Source of the DNA: Lentzea alba
Lineage (GTDB): Bacteria > Actinomycetota > Actinomycetes > Mycobacteriales > Pseudonocardiaceae
Assembly (NCBI RefSeq): GCF_011067745.1
Contig: NZ_JAAMPJ010000014.1
Coordinates: forward strand, 186,001 to 250,000
Direction: 5' to 3'
DNA: 64,000 nt
Of the stretch, positions 32,140 to 41,460 are shown piece by piece; the first letter of the stretch is position 1; every line of letters begins with the position of its first letter. The position numbers and the translations under genes were made by a program. The notes under the pieces are model-generated. The model was not told the origin of the DNA and searched no databases. It was given only the letters and a program-made list of their open reading frames with translations.

Positions 32140-35100
32140 TTACTTCAGGTCGTACGCGCGGATGATGGTCTGCTGGACCTCACCGCCCGCATCGGCCGCA
32201 CGTGCCTTCAAAGACACGTTCTTGGCGCCGTGCGGGTGCAGCAGCGTGACCTGCCAGCCACCGCGGGTCTTGCGCAACGGCACCTGCTTCCACGTCTTGC
32301 CCTCGTCATAGGACACCGACACCGCCGGGTCCTTGATGTCGGTGACGTTGCCGAACCCGTTGCGCTGCACCGTGATCGGCAGCGTCAGCACCCGGCCGGC
32401 CCGGTTGAGCTCGTCGAGTTCCGGTTCGAACCGCACCGCGAGCAGCGGCACCGGGCGGTACTCCTCGCCGGCGACGTGCTCGGAGGTGAACTGCCAGTCC
32501 GTGGTGATGCGCGAGGACTGCGTGTCCCGGTTGAGCTCAACGTGCGCCTGGTAGCGGCGCTTCTCGGCCGGCACGTCCGCGGCGCGCGCGGAGCCCGCGT
32601 AGTCGGTCTCCGCGATCACCTTGCCGTCCAGGGTGATGACGGTCTTGCCGGTGTGGGTGCCGGTGCCGACCGTGCCGATCGCGCTGGCCATCGGCACGTC
32701 CAGGCGCAGCTGGTTGCCGAGGCGTCCGGCGAACCGGACGTAGCGCGGGTCGTTCGGCATGGACGGGCCGTACACGGCGCTGTTCCAGTGCTCGGTCGTG
32801 GTCCTGCCGAGCTTGAACTTCCGCGGCACACCCGTGAACTGGTAGCCGTGGCCGGGGAACTCGTTGAGCTTCGCGGACTCCGTGAGCGAGCCCATCCACT
32901 CCACGTCCGGCGTGTAGAACTCCTTGAGCCGCAACGGCAGCGGGCCCGAGGCGCCGTCGTCGCGCTGGCCGATCGAGCCCGGCACGCGGGCGTGCGTGAC
33001 CGAGTCGACGCGGGCCAGGTCGCGGTCCTTGACCGTGCGCTGGAGGTTCTCCGGCACGCGGCTCTTCTCAGTGATCCGGACGTGGTACTGGTACGGGCTC
33101 AGGTGGAAGAAGCCGGTGCCGTCCGGCTTGGCCATCACGGACGAGGCCGAGAACGTGAACGTCGGCCACGACGTCGTCGACGGCCGCACGAACAGGCCCT
33201 CGAAGTCGCGCAGGCCCCAGGTGGCACCGGTGGCGCCCCAGTTGGCCTGCATGTCGAAGCTCAGCTCGGAAGTCGCCGGGGCGGCGTCCTTCCGCTCGAC
33301 GCCGATGGACGGCTGGATCGCCTGCCGCGCGTCGAAGACCAGGTCCGCCGCACCGGTGACCTCGTAGGCCGGTTCGCTGAGGATCGTCGTCTTCCAGCGG
33401 TCCGTCGGCTGGGCGCCGGGCGTCTGGACGAACCCGTCCAGGAAGAACGTGCCCTTGGGCAGGCGCTGGACGAGCTTGCCCGACGCGTCGAAGCGGACGT
33501 ACGCCTGCCGGTGGAACAGGTCGACGAAGCGATAGAAGTAGTTCGGCGTCAGCTGGCCGTTGTGGTCGAGGAACGTGAGGCTCACGTCGTAGCTCTCGAC
33601 CTCCTTGACCACGCCGACCGGCACGCGGGTGCCGTCGGAAGCGGTGACCGCGGCCCCGTAGATCGCGTCCGGCACGTTCGCGCGGGTGTCCGCGGTGACC
33701 GTGGCGTCGGCCGTACCGCCGGCCGGGATCGTCAGCTTGGCCGGGGTGACGCTGAACAGGCCGTTCGCCGCGGGCTTCACCTCGGTGACGCTCAGGTCGA
33801 GCGTCACCGGTTCGCTGCCGGTGTTGCGGTAGGTCAGCTTCCGCTCGATCACCTTGTCGTCGTCGTGTGGCCACAACGCGGTGCCCAACGAGAGACTGCC
33901 GTGATCGGTGCTCACGTTCGTCGACACCGCACGGCCGACGTCGAGGCGTCCGGCGCCCTGCTCGTAGACGGTCAGCGAGGGGTTGGGCTTGGCGCTGTTC
34001 ATCAGCGCGGCCTTGATGTCCTCGGCCTTCCACTGCGGGTTCTTGGCCGCGAGGATCGCCGCCGCGCCGGCCACGTGCGGAGTGGCCATCGACGTGCCGG
34101 ACAACGCGACGTGCGCGTCACCGACGGGGGTGCCGATCTGGCCGTTGCGCGCCTTGGCCGCGACGATGTCGACGCCCGGCGCGGTGATGTCGGGCTTGAC
34201 CGCGTTGTTGTACCAGCGCGGGCCGCGCGAGGAGAACGGGGCGAGCTGGTCGCCGCGGTCCACGGCGCCGACGGTGAGGGCCGCGTCGGCGGACGCGGGT
34301 GAGCCGATCGCGCCACCGGAGTTGCCGGCGGCGACCACGAACAACGCGCCGGTCTGTTCGGTGATCTTGTTGAGCGCGAGCGACATCGGGTCGGTGCCCT
34401 CGTCGGGCCACGAGCTGCCGAGGCTCATGTTGATGACCTTGGCCTTGGTGGCGGCCCACTCCATGCCGGCGATGATGTCGCTCTCGCGCCCGCCGCCGTG
34501 GTCGCCCAGCACCTTGCCGTTGACGAGCTTCGCGTCAGGGGCGATGCCCTTGTACTTGCCGTCACCGGTCACGGTCGAGGCGACGTGCGTGCCGTGGCCG
34601 AGACGGTCGTCGGTGGTGTCGCTGTCGCTGAAGTTCTTCGACTCCACCACGGCGCCCGCGAGGTCCGGGTGCGTCTCGTCGACGCCGGTGTCGAGGATCG
34701 CGACGGTCACGTCCTTGCCGGTGAAGCCCTTCTCCCACGCCTGGGGAGCGCCGACCTGCGCGGCGCTGCGGTCCAGTGACGCGGTCACCTTGCCGTCGAG
34801 CCAGATCCTGCCGGTGCCCGCCGCCCGGGCACCGGACCAGAAACCGCCGCTCTTGTCGACCGTCACCGCGTGCGCGCCGATGCTCGGCAACGACTCCGCG
34901 CCCGCCGCGCTGATCCCCTGCCCCTGCACGATCAGCGGAATGGTCTTGCTGGACGCGTCGTCGTAGCCGGATCTGGCGAGCAGCGAGACGTCGAACAGCC
35001 GCTCGTCCAGTTCGCCGGAGTTGAGCCGGGCCTGGGCGTCGAGCGGGACGACGTGGAGGTCGCCCCGCGGGTCCTTGAACGTGCGGAACCCGACCTTCTC

Positions 35101-35298
35101 GCGGCCCTTGGCCCCTCTGGCTCGCACCTGGCCGTTGGCGACGACGACCTCGTCACCGGTGACGAGCGTGACCTTGGTGGTCAGCCCGTCCGCGCGTACT
35201 TCCGGTTGCGGCGCGGCGGACGCCGTGGAAACGGGAACGGCTGCCGTGGCGGCTACCACGACAGCCGTCAGACCTGCGGCTATGTGTGATCGTTTCAA
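32140..35298 (-). CDS. Secreted S8 subtilisin-like serine protease
   Basis: About 1052 residues. A Sec signal peptide (about 1-28, ending ASA) is followed by a propeptide-like region (to about 180). The S8 domain then has D203 in DTGVD, H235 in HGTHVAS, oxyanion N326 in AAGNSGG and S403 in GTSMATPHVA. After about 450 come beta-sandwich domains without family name, probably for substrate or cell-wall contact. Start: TTG 35298 has AGGGGAG six bases upstream; an upstream GTG (35319) lacks one. Stand-alone gene ending at the terminator. Confidence 0.93.
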   Translation of the reverse strand: MKRSHIAAGLTAVVVAATAAVPVSTASAAPQPEVRADGLTTKVTLVTGDEVVVANGQVRARGAKGREKVGFRTFKDPRGDLHVVPLDAQARLNSGELDERLFDVSLLARSGYDDASSKTIPLIVQGQGISAAGAESLPSIGAHAVTVDKSGGFWSGARAAGTGRIWLDGKVTASLDRSAAQVGAPQAWEKGFTGKDVTVAILDTGVDETHPDLAGAVVESKNFSDSDTTDDRLGHGTHVASTVTGDGKYKGIAPDAKLVNGKVLGDHGGGRESDIIAGMEWAATKAKVINMSLGSSWPDEGTDPMSLALNKITEQTGALFVVAAGNSGGAIGSPASADAALTVGAVDRGDQLAPFSSRGPRWYNNAVKPDITAPGVDIVAAKARNGQIGTPVGDAHVALSGTSMATPHVAGAAAILAAKNPQWKAEDIKAALMNSAKPNPSLTVYEQGAGRLDVGRAVSTNVSTDHGSLSLGTALWPHDDDKVIERKLTYRNTGSEPVTLDLSVTEVKPAANGLFSVTPAKLTIPAGGTADATVTADTRANVPDAIYGAAVTASDGTRVPVGVVKEVESYDVSLTFLDHNGQLTPNYFYRFVDLFHRQAYVRFDASGKLVQRLPKGTFFLDGFVQTPGAQPTDRWKTTILSEPAYEVTGAADLVFDARQAIQPSIGVERKDAAPATSELSFDMQANWGATGATWGLRDFEGLFVRPSTTSWPTFTFSASSVMAKPDGTGFFHLSPYQYHVRITEKSRVPENLQRTVKDRDLARVDSVTHARVPGSIGQRDDGASGPLPLRLKEFYTPDVEWMGSLTESAKLNEFPGHGYQFTGVPRKFKLGRTTTEHWNSAVYGPSMPNDPRYVRFAGRLGNQLRLDVPMASAIGTVGTGTHTGKTVITLDGKVIAETDYAGSARAADVPAEKRRYQAHVELNRDTQSSRITTDWQFTSEHVAGEEYRPVPLLAVRFEPELDELNRAGRVLTLPITVQRNGFGNVTDIKDPAVSVSYDEGKTWKQVPLRKTRGGWQVTLLHPHGAKNVSLKARAADAGGEVQQTIIRAYDLK

Positions 35299-35396
35299 CG
35301 CGAACTCCCCTGGGTTCACTGTGGAGCTGTATCAGCCCTCTGTGACTGAGACACACCCGAGGGTGTCCGCGTTGTATTCCAGGTCACATCAACGGT

Positions 35397-36080
35397 TCAC
35401 AGAACCGCCCGCTCGACCGCCGCCTCGACGTGCAGGCGGGTGGTCGGGAAGACCGGGAGCGGCACGTCGGCCTGGCCGATCAGCAGCTCGATCTCGGTGC
35501 AGCCGAGGATGATCCCCTCCGCGCCGTCGAACCGGGCGATCACGTCCTGGTAGGCGCGGCGGGACTCGTCGCGGACGATGCCGAGGCACAGCTCGTCGTA
35601 GATGATCCGGTGCACCGTCGCTCGGTCCTGCGGGGACGGCAGCAGGACGCGCAACCCGTGCGACTCCAGGCGTTCGCGGTAGAACGGCTGGTCCATGGTG
35701 AACCCGGTGCCGAGCAGTCCGACCGTGGTCAGGCCCGCGTTCTTGATGGCCTCGGCGGTCGTGTCGCCGAGGTGGATCACCGGGATGTCGACCGCGGCCT
35801 GGACCTGGTCGAACACCTTGTGCATGGTGTTGGTGCAGATCAGCAGGAAGTCCGCGCCGGCCGCCTGCACGCCCGTCGCGGCCTCGGCGAGCGCCTTGCC
35901 GGCGTCGTCCCACCGGCCCTCGACCTGCATGCGTTCGATCTCGGCGAAGTCCACGGAGAGCAGCACGATCTTGGCCGAGTGCAGACCGCCGACGCGTTCG
36001 CGTACCAGCACGTTCGCCAGCCGGTAGTACTCCGCGCTGCTCTCCCAGCTCATCCCGCCCAGCATCCCGATCGTCAGCAT
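35397..36080 (-). CDS. Aspartate/glutamate racemase family protein
   Basis: 227 residues. The two catalytic cysteines lie in ICTNTMHK and LGCTEIELL, and the phosphate/amino-acid loop is LGGMSWESSAEYY at the start. This is the YgeA-like amino-acid racemase pattern. ATG 36080 gives the family N terminus (MLTIGMLGG). TTG 36092 is an alternative. It follows the DinB-fold gene by eight bases and is likely in its operon. Confidence 0.9.
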   Translation of the reverse strand: MLTIGMLGGMSWESSAEYYRLANVLVRERVGGLHSAKIVLLSVDFAEIERMQVEGRWDDAGKALAEAATGVQAAGADFLLICTNTMHKVFDQVQAAVDIPVIHLGDTTAEAIKNAGLTTVGLLGTGFTMDQPFYRERLESHGLRVLLPSPQDRATVHRIIYDELCLGIVRDESRRAYQDVIARFDGAEGIILGCTEIELLIGQADVPLPVFPTTRLHVEAAVERAVL

Positions 36081-36088
36081 GGGCCCAG

Positions 36089-36643
36089 TCAAGCACTCCA
36101 GCGCGGGTCACGGCCGGTGCGCGCCAGGAGCTGCTCGAACGCGGACGCGCCTTCCGGTGCTTCGACGGGTTCCTTGAAGACCTTCCACTCGATCGCCGTC
36201 GGTCCCATCTGCTCGACCAGGTTCTTGACCTCGGCGAACACCTCGGGGTCCGGTTCGAAGTGCTGGCCGGTCGCCTGCGCGAGGTCGGAGGCGTGGATGG
36301 TGAGGTCGAGCAGCGCGAGGCCGCCGACGGTCTGCGCGGGCATCCCCATGTTGCCGGCGATGCCCTCGTCCGCGCCGGGCTCTGCCCACGCCTCGACGAG
36401 CTTCGCGGTCTCAGCGGGGAACTGCACGCGCCAGTCCGGGTAGTTCGGGGTGTGGCTGAAGTCGGCGTCCTGCTTGGCGGCGAGCTTCTGGAACTCGACG
36501 ACGACGTGCAGCAGGTGGTCGAGCAGGGCGCGGACGTCGTAGTCGGCGCACGGGGTGGGCTTGGTCAGGTCGTCGTCGCTGATGGTGGCGATGACGGGCA
36601 ACGCGTGGTCGCGGGCGCGGTCGAGCAGAACGCTGAGCTTCAT
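36089..36643 (-). CDS. TIGR03086-type metal-binding protein (DinB fold)
   Basis: 184 residues. TPCADYDVRALLDHLLHVVVEF and LDLTIHASDLAQATGQHFEP carry the metal-ligand His residues. It is a paralogue of the gene at 30641 and forms an operon with the racemase. Divergent from the AraC regulator, which may control it. Confidence 0.88.
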   Translation of the reverse strand: MKLSVLLDRARDHALPVIATISDDDLTKPTPCADYDVRALLDHLLHVVVEFQKLAAKQDADFSHTPNYPDWRVQFPAETAKLVEAWAEPGADEGIAGNMGMPAQTVGGLALLDLTIHASDLAQATGQHFEPDPEVFAEVKNLVEQMGPTAIEWKVFKEPVEAPEGASAFEQLLARTGRDPRWSA

Positions 36644-36710
36644 GGTTCTCGACGTTAGGAGTGCGCGGTTCCGCGTTCTTGAAGAAACACGCCAACCTAG
36701 GATTTAAGGC

Positions 36711-37481
36711 GTGCAGGGGCCGCGTCGGGACACTAGGGGAATCGTGGACGCGCGCGAGCTTTTTGCTCGTGTGCGGTTCCGGCGTCGCATGCCGTGCGTG
36801 GAGTTGCAGCCGTATCTGGAGCACTACTGGCTGATCGACGGTCAGCTGGACACGCCGTACACCACACACGTCGTGCCGCATCCGTCCGTGAACATCGTCT
36901 TCGAACACGGGCACGCACAGCCGGAGATCGCCGGTGTCGGGCTCGGGTTGTTCAGCCGGGTGCTGGACGGGCGGATTCGGGTGGCGGGCGTGCAGTTCCG
37001 GCCGGGCGGGTTCCGGCCGTTCCGCGCCGAGCCGGTGTCGCACTGGACCGGCAGGCACGTGCGACTCGACGTGCCCGCTGCGCTCGTGCTCGACGTGGAG
37101 GACGAGGACGAGCGGGTGGCCGCGCTCGATTCGTTCCTGCTGGGGATGGGACCGGTGGCCGACCCGCAGGCGACGCTGGCGATGGAGCTCGTCCAACGGA
37201 TCCGGGACGACCGGGAGATCCGGCGGGTCGCGGACTTCGCGCGGGACTGCGGTGTCGCGGTGCGGACGATGCAACGACTGTTCGCGGACTACGTCGGGGT
37301 GAGCCCGAAGTGGGTCATCCTGCGGTATCGCATCCACGAGGCATTGGAGCGCGCGGAGTCCGAAGTGGAGTGGGCTCGTCTGGCCGCCGATCTCGGTTAC
37401 AGCGACCAGGCCCACCTCGTGCGTGACTTCACCCAGACCGTTGGAGTGTCTCCAACGGCTTACGCGCGGGCGCTCACCTGA
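36711..37481 (+). CDS. AraC-family transcriptional regulator
   Basis: 256 residues. The C-terminal double HTH (about 155-250) includes VADFARDCGVAVRTMQRLFADYVGVSPKWVILRYRIHEALE and WARLAADLGYSDQAHLVRDFTQTVGVSPTAYAR. The N-terminal part (HVVPHPSVNIVFEHG, GVQFRPGGFRPF) is the DUF6597-like sensor domain. GTG 36711 lies seven bases after TAGGAT, so could be leaderless. GTG 36744, after AGGGGA, is the alternative. Probably controls the divergent DinB-fold/racemase operon. Confidence 0.88.
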   Translation: MQGPRRDTRGIVDARELFARVRFRRRMPCVELQPYLEHYWLIDGQLDTPYTTHVVPHPSVNIVFEHGHAQPEIAGVGLGLFSRVLDGRIRVAGVQFRPGGFRPFRAEPVSHWTGRHVRLDVPAALVLDVEDEDERVAALDSFLLGMGPVADPQATLAMELVQRIRDDREIRRVADFARDCGVAVRTMQRLFADYVGVSPKWVILRYRIHEALERAESEVEWARLAADLGYSDQAHLVRDFTQTVGVSPTAYARALT

Positions 37482-37911
37482 AGTACTCGCACAGTTCGAG
37501 GAGAATCCCCTCGGGGCCACGCACGTAACAGGTCCGCAGCACGTCCTGGTAGGTCTCGATGTTCCTGACCAGCTCGGCGCCGTGCGGCTTGATGCGCGCG
37601 AGGGTGTCGTCGAGGTCGTCCACGACGAACGCGACGTGCCGCAGCCCCAGGGCGTTGATCGGGGCGTGCGAGCTGCCGTCGATGCTCTGGGGCGCCTGGA
37701 ACTCGCTGAACTCGATGCGGTAGCGGTCGTCTGGGGTGCGCATCATCGCGATGTCGCTGCTGGAACCGTCGAGCCCGATGACGCCGTCGACGAATTCGCC
37801 TTCCATGTGCGCCTTGCCTTCCAGTTCCAGGCCGAGGGCTTCGAAGAACGCGACGGCGGCCGCGAGGTCGGTGACGGTCATGCCGATGTGGTGCATGCTC
37901 TTGATGGTCAT
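37474..37911 (-). CDS. VOC-family protein
   Basis: 145 residues. Two VOC modules: MHHIGMTVTDLAAAVAFFEALGLEL and LRHVAFVVDDLDDTLARIKPHG, with metal ligands His in HHIG and HVAF and Glu in LLELCEYF. ATG 37911 gives the canonical family start; ATG 37947 adds 12 residues. The 3' end overlaps the convergent AraC gene by eight bases. Confidence 0.88.
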   Translation of the reverse strand: MTIKSMHHIGMTVTDLAAAVAFFEALGLELEGKAHMEGEFVDGVIGLDGSSSDIAMMRTPDDRYRIEFSEFQAPQSIDGSSHAPINALGLRHVAFVVDDLDDTLARIKPHGAELVRNIETYQDVLRTCYVRGPEGILLELCEYFR

Positions 37912-38020
37912 GCCCCAGGGACGGAGCTCATGACCGAAGTTCGACATCGAAAGTGGTCCAACTTCACGGGCGGTTTTTGGCTCTCCTGCCTGGACCGCTT
38001 TGGCGGCAGAGTTCACCGGC

Positions 38021-38623
38021 ATGAGCCTTGCCTTCCTGGTCACGACGTTGATCGCGGTCGCCACGCCTGGCACCGGTGTGCTGTACACGCTGTCTGCCGG
38101 TCTCGCGCACGGACGCAAGGCGAGCGTCATCGCGGCGTTCGGCTGCACCGTGGGGATGGTGCCGCACGTCCTGGCGACCGTGACAGGCCTCGCCGCGTTG
38201 TTGCACGCGAGCGCGCTGGCGTTCGAGATCGTGAAGTACCTGGGCGTGGCCTATCTGGTGTACCTGGCGTGGATGACGTTGCGGGACAAGAGCGAACTGG
38301 TCGTGGACACCGCTGCAAACACCTCTTGGGCGCCGGCGTCCGCGCGGAGGATCGTGGTGTCGGCGGTGCTGATCAACCTGCTCAACCCGAAGCTGACGAT
38401 CTTCTTCGTGGCGTTCCTGCCGCAGTTCGCGACGGGCGTCGGGCAGATGGTCCAGCTCAGCGCGGTGTCCATGGCGCTGACGTTCGTGGTGTTCGCCGGG
38501 TACGGGGTGTTCGCGGCGTCGATGCGCGACCGGGTGCTGGCCCGGCCGCGCGTGATGGTGTGGCTGCGCCGGTTGTTCGCCGCCTCGTTCGCCGCGCTCG
38601 GCCTGAAGCTGGCCCTGACTTAA
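38021..38623 (+). CDS. LysE/RhtB-family amino-acid exporter
   Basis: 200 residues, six hydrophobic segments. Family motifs: ATPGTGVLYTLSAGLAHGRKA after helix 1 and INLLNPKLTIFFVAFLPQF in the middle. Acts in the cytoplasmic membrane to export amino acids or related small molecules. ATG 38021 chosen; the ribosome binding site is weak. It is divergent from the VOC gene. Confidence 0.9.
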   Translation: MSLAFLVTTLIAVATPGTGVLYTLSAGLAHGRKASVIAAFGCTVGMVPHVLATVTGLAALLHASALAFEIVKYLGVAYLVYLAWMTLRDKSELVVDTAANTSWAPASARRIVVSAVLINLLNPKLTIFFVAFLPQFATGVGQMVQLSAVSMALTFVVFAGYGVFAASMRDRVLARPRVMVWLRRLFAASFAALGLKLALT

Positions 38624-38694
38624 ATCGGTGGACTCGATCACGCCGCACTTCTAGGGTTCCGACGACCGTGACTCGACACTCGGAGGTGAGACCC

Positions 38695-38748
38695 ATGAAC
38701 GCTGTTTCGATGTGGGTGCTCCCCTCGTCGTCACGGTCGGGCGACTGA
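38695..38748 (+). CDS. Possible 17-residue leader peptide
   Basis: ATG 38695 has an almost perfect Shine-Dalgarno (GGAGGTGAG) with four bases in between, and the frame ends after MNAVSMWVLPSSSRSGD. It precedes the GNAT gene by 53 bases. Such a strong ribosome binding site on so short a frame suggests a leader peptide. It could also be the start of a gene broken by a frameshift. Confidence 0.35.
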   Translation: MNAVSMWVLPSSSRSGD

Positions 38749-38801
38749 CGTAGGGGTTGCCGGGAGCGCCGCGATCAGGCATTCCTGAAAGGCGACCCAT
38801 C

Positions 38802-39572
38802 ATGAACCCTCTGCGTTTCACCGCGGGCGAACCCGCGGTGGAGATCACCCGCATCACGCCAGGACTGTGGCACGCGCTGGACGACGACCAGGTGACCGGT
38901 CGCGGCGAGGCCATCACGCGACCGGACGGGCGGGTCTTCCTCAGCGTCGACGCCTGGCACCGCTCGGTCTTCGACCAGCTCGCCCGCACGATGCTGACCT
39001 CCCTGCCGGAACCGCTGCACACGGTGGCCGACGAAACTGATCACGAACTCGTGGCCGGCTGGCGTCGCGCCGGAATGACGATCCGGCGGCGTGAGTGGGA
39101 GTACGTCGTGCCCACCGATCCACGCGTCACCGGGCCCGCCGTCCCGCCACCGGGCGTCACGATCGAGTCCGCCGACGACGGCCCGCTGCACGAGCTGGAC
39201 CGCGTGATCCGTGCCGAAGTCGAAGAAACCGTTGGCTGGCAGGAGATGCCGGCCGAGGTGATGGTCCGGCCCGCCGGCGACGCGTCGATGTACACCGTGG
39301 CGGTCGAGAACGGTCAGTACGTGGGCCTGGTGCGGGTGGTGCAGCTGACGCGCCTGCCCCGGATCGGGCTGATCGCCGTCCGCGCCGCCCGGCAGCGCCG
39401 CGGCATCGCCCGCGCGCTGCTGACCCACGCGCTCGGCGTGCTGCACCAGGCGGGGATCGAGTCGGCGTCGGCCGAGGTGAACGAGACCAACGTGGCGGCG
39501 ACGGCGTTGTTCGAGGGCATCGGCGCCCGGCGGGCGACCAGCACCGTGGAGCTGGTGCACCATGGCCTCTAA
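38802..39572 (+). CDS. GNAT-family N-acetyltransferase
   Basis: 256 residues. The GNAT core is in the C-terminal half: [11 protein letters not shown], acetyl-CoA loop [15 protein letters not shown], and [21 protein letters not shown]. The N-terminal 110 residues resemble the divergent half found in two-domain GNATs. ATG 38802 is chosen. It overlaps the IF-1 gene by 11 bases. Substrate unknown. Confidence 0.9.
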   Translation: MNPLRFTAGEPAVEITRITPGLWHALDDDQVTGRGEAITRPDGRVFLSVDAWHRSVFDQLARTMLTSLPEPLHTVADETDHELVAGWRRAGMTIRRREWEYVVPTDPRVTGPAVPPPGVTIESADDGPLHELDRVIRAEVEETVGWQEMPAEVMVRPAGDASMYTVAVENGQYVGLVRVVQLTRLPRIGLIAVRAARQRRGIARALLTHALGVLHQAGIESASAEVNETNVAATALFEGIGARRATSTVELVHHGL

Positions 39573-39783
39573 GGGCGGTATCGAGGTGGAGGGAACCGTG
39601 ATCGAGTGCCTGCGCGACGCCCGGTTCACGGTGGAGCTGCCGAACGGGCACCACGTACTGGCCCACATCAGCGGCAAGATCAGGAAGAACTTCATCAAGA
39701 TCCTGCCGTACGACCGGGTCCTGGTGGAGTTGAGCCCGTATGACCTGAACCGGGCCCGAATCCTGTTCCGCTACCGCAACTAG
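39562..39783 (+). CDS. infA: Translation initiation factor IF-1 (second copy)
   Basis: 73 residues with the S1-type OB fold of IF-1: [61 protein letters not shown]. It binds the ribosomal A site during initiation. The ribosomal-operon infA is expected elsewhere, so this is likely a paralogue. Changes at ECLRDARF and NFIKILPY set it apart from the usual sequence. It starts inside the GNAT gene, so the two are co-translated. Confidence 0.92.
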   Translation: MASKGGIEVEGTVIECLRDARFTVELPNGHHVLAHISGKIRKNFIKILPYDRVLVELSPYDLNRARILFRYRN

Positions 39784-39841
39784 CGCCCCGCAGTGCCGGC
39801 GCCTGTTCACTCACCCGAACCCCACCAGCCCCACTTTTCGA

Positions 39842-39890
39842 CACGCGGGGACCCCGCGTACTACAGAAGCGGACGAAAGGCCCCCGCGTG
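39842..39890. terminator. Nested hairpins between IF-1 and ECF42 genes
   Basis: ACGCGGGG-A-CCCCGCGT (39843-39859) is a perfect short palindrome, and CACGCGGGG (39842-39850) can also pair with CCCCGCGTG (39882-39890). It lies between convergent genes, so a bidirectional terminator is likely. Confidence 0.45.
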
Positions 39891-39967
39891 CCGATCGGCA
39901 AGGCGGGCGGGGACTGCGGAGTGTGACGGGTGGGTGCTGCTTCACTCGAACGGGGTCGGCTGGGGAC

Positions 39968-41218
39968 TTAGGTGCAGGCTGCGGCGCGGGCCAGCAGCAG
40001 GGTTTTTTCGCGTTCGTTGCGGGTCAGGGTGGCGGCCTTTTCGAACTCGGCTTTCGCTTCCTCGGTGCGGCCTAGTTTGAGGAGGAAGTCACCGCGGACG
40101 CTGGGGAGCAGGTGGTAGCCCTTCAACGCCTTCTCCCCAGCGATCTCGTCGACCAGTGCGAGGCCGGCGGCGGGTCCGAAGGCCATCGACAACGCCACCG
40201 CGCGGTTGAGCTCGACGATCGGGGACGGCGAGATCTGCGCCAGCACCCCGTAGAGCGTCGCGATGCGCTGCCAGTCGGTGTCCTCGGCCCGGCGCGCGCG
40301 GCCGTGGCACGCGGCGAGAGCGGCCTGCACGTAGTAGGGGCCGGGCGGCTGGTTGAGCGCCTCGGCGCGTTCGAGGGCCTTGAGGCCGCGGCCGATGAGC
40401 AGCCAGTCCCACTTGCCGCGGTCCTGGTCGAGCAGCAGCACGGGTTCGCCGCCGGGGCCGGTGCGGGCCCTGGTGCGGGAGGCCTGGATCTCCATCAACG
40501 CGACCAGGCCGTGGACCTCGGCCTCCTTCGGCGCGAGCTCGGCCAGCACCCGGCCGAGCCGCAGCGCCTCGGCGCAGAGTTCGGGGCGCAGCCAGTCGTC
40601 GCCCTGGGTGGCGGAGTAGCCCTCGTTGAAGATCAGGTAGAGGACCTCGAGGACGCTCGCGAGCCGGGGCGCGAGCTCGGGGCCTTCCGGAACCTCGAAC
40701 GGCACACCGGCGTCGGCCAGGGCTTTCTTGGCGCGCACGATCCGTTGGGCGACGGTCGCGTCGCTGACCAGGAACGCGCGGGCGATCTCCTCGGTCTTGA
40801 GGCCGCCCAGCATCTTCAGCGTCAGCGCGACTCGCGCCTCGGTGCCGAGCACCGGGTGGCAGGCGGTGAAGATGAGGCTCAGCAGGTCGTCGCCGATCTC
40901 GTCCTCGATGCCCTCGCTGGCGTCCGGCGTGGCCTCCTGGACGTCGCGGCCGATCTCCTCGACCTTGCGGTTGAAGTTCTCGCGCCGCCGGATCTGGTCG
41001 ATGGACCGCCGTTTCGCCGTCGTCATGAGCCACGCGCCGGGGTTGCGCGGCACGCCCTCCGTCGGCCACTGCTCCAGCGCCGCGACCAGTGCGTCCTGTG
41101 CCATCTCCTCGGCGAGGCCGACGTCGCGGGTGTACCGGGCGAGCGCGGCGATGACCTTCGCCGACTCCATCCGCCAGACCGCGTCGATGGTGCGGTGCAC
41201 CGAGGTGGTTGCCCCCAT
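39968..41218 (-). CDS. ECF42-type sigma factor with C-terminal TPR-like extension
   Basis: 416 residues. Sigma regions: LARYTRDVGLAEEMAQDALVAALEQW (region 2), RRSIDQIRRREN, and LTLKMLGGLKTEEIARAFLVSDATVAQRIVRAKKAL (region 4). After about 190 comes the long helical C-terminal domain of the ECF42 group (LYLIFNEGYSATQGDDWLRPELCAEALRL, ALALSM..., RTEEAKAEFEKAATLTRNEREKTLL) that replaces an anti-sigma factor. ECF42 genes normally lie beside DGPF proteins, and one is directly upstream, seven bases away. Confidence 0.93.
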   Translation of the reverse strand: MGATTSVHRTIDAVWRMESAKVIAALARYTRDVGLAEEMAQDALVAALEQWPTEGVPRNPGAWLMTTAKRRSIDQIRRRENFNRKVEEIGRDVQEATPDASEGIEDEIGDDLLSLIFTACHPVLGTEARVALTLKMLGGLKTEEIARAFLVSDATVAQRIVRAKKALADAGVPFEVPEGPELAPRLASVLEVLYLIFNEGYSATQGDDWLRPELCAEALRLGRVLAELAPKEAEVHGLVALMEIQASRTRARTGPGGEPVLLLDQDRGKWDWLLIGRGLKALERAEALNQPPGPYYVQAALAACHGRARRAEDTDWQRIATLYGVLAQISPSPIVELNRAVALSMAFGPAAGLALVDEIAGEKALKGYHLLPSVRGDFLLKLGRTEEAKAEFEKAATLTRNEREKTLLLARAAACT

Positions 41219-41225
41219 ATGGGCA

Positions 41226-41456
41226 TCAGACCACAGCCACCTGACGTATTTCCACGACGCACGCCGGAAGGGGGATGCGCCGGATCCGCTCGACCGCCTC
41301 CTCGTGGTCGCGGACGTCGATCAGCCAGTACCCGGACACCCCGAGCGCGTCCGGCACCAGGTCGCCCGCGTCGAGCAGGACACCCGCGCGCAGCAGCGCG
41401 TCCCCGTTCAGCGCGGCCATCGGTTTCGGGCTTCTGACGAACACCATGAACCGCAC
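41226..41456 (-). CDS. Shortened YCII/DGPF-family protein
   Basis: 76 residues, clearly shorter than the usual 110 to 140. It has the start MRFMVFVRSPKP and the end VSGYWLIDVRDHEEAVERIRRIPLPACVVEIRQV, but the middle part with the DGPF motif is missing. It is placed directly before the ECF42 sigma gene, as its full-length relatives are. GTG 41456 follows GAGGAGGT by three bases; this ribosome site lies in a hairpin arm. Confidence 0.75.
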   Translation of the reverse strand: MRFMVFVRSPKPMAALNGDALLRAGVLLDAGDLVPDALGVSGYWLIDVRDHEEAVERIRRIPLPACVVEIRQVAVV

Positions 41457-41460
41457 CGGA

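Noticed and set aside
32101-34302. 733-residue forward frame opposite the subtilase gene
   Set aside because: Composition is Arg/Val/Asp repeats typical of antisense to GC-rich coding DNA. The reverse strand clearly encodes the S8 protease with all catalytic motifs.
39793-40080. 95-residue forward frame after IF-1
   Set aside because: Runs through a hairpin region and is antisense to the ECF42 end; no domain and poor codon pattern.
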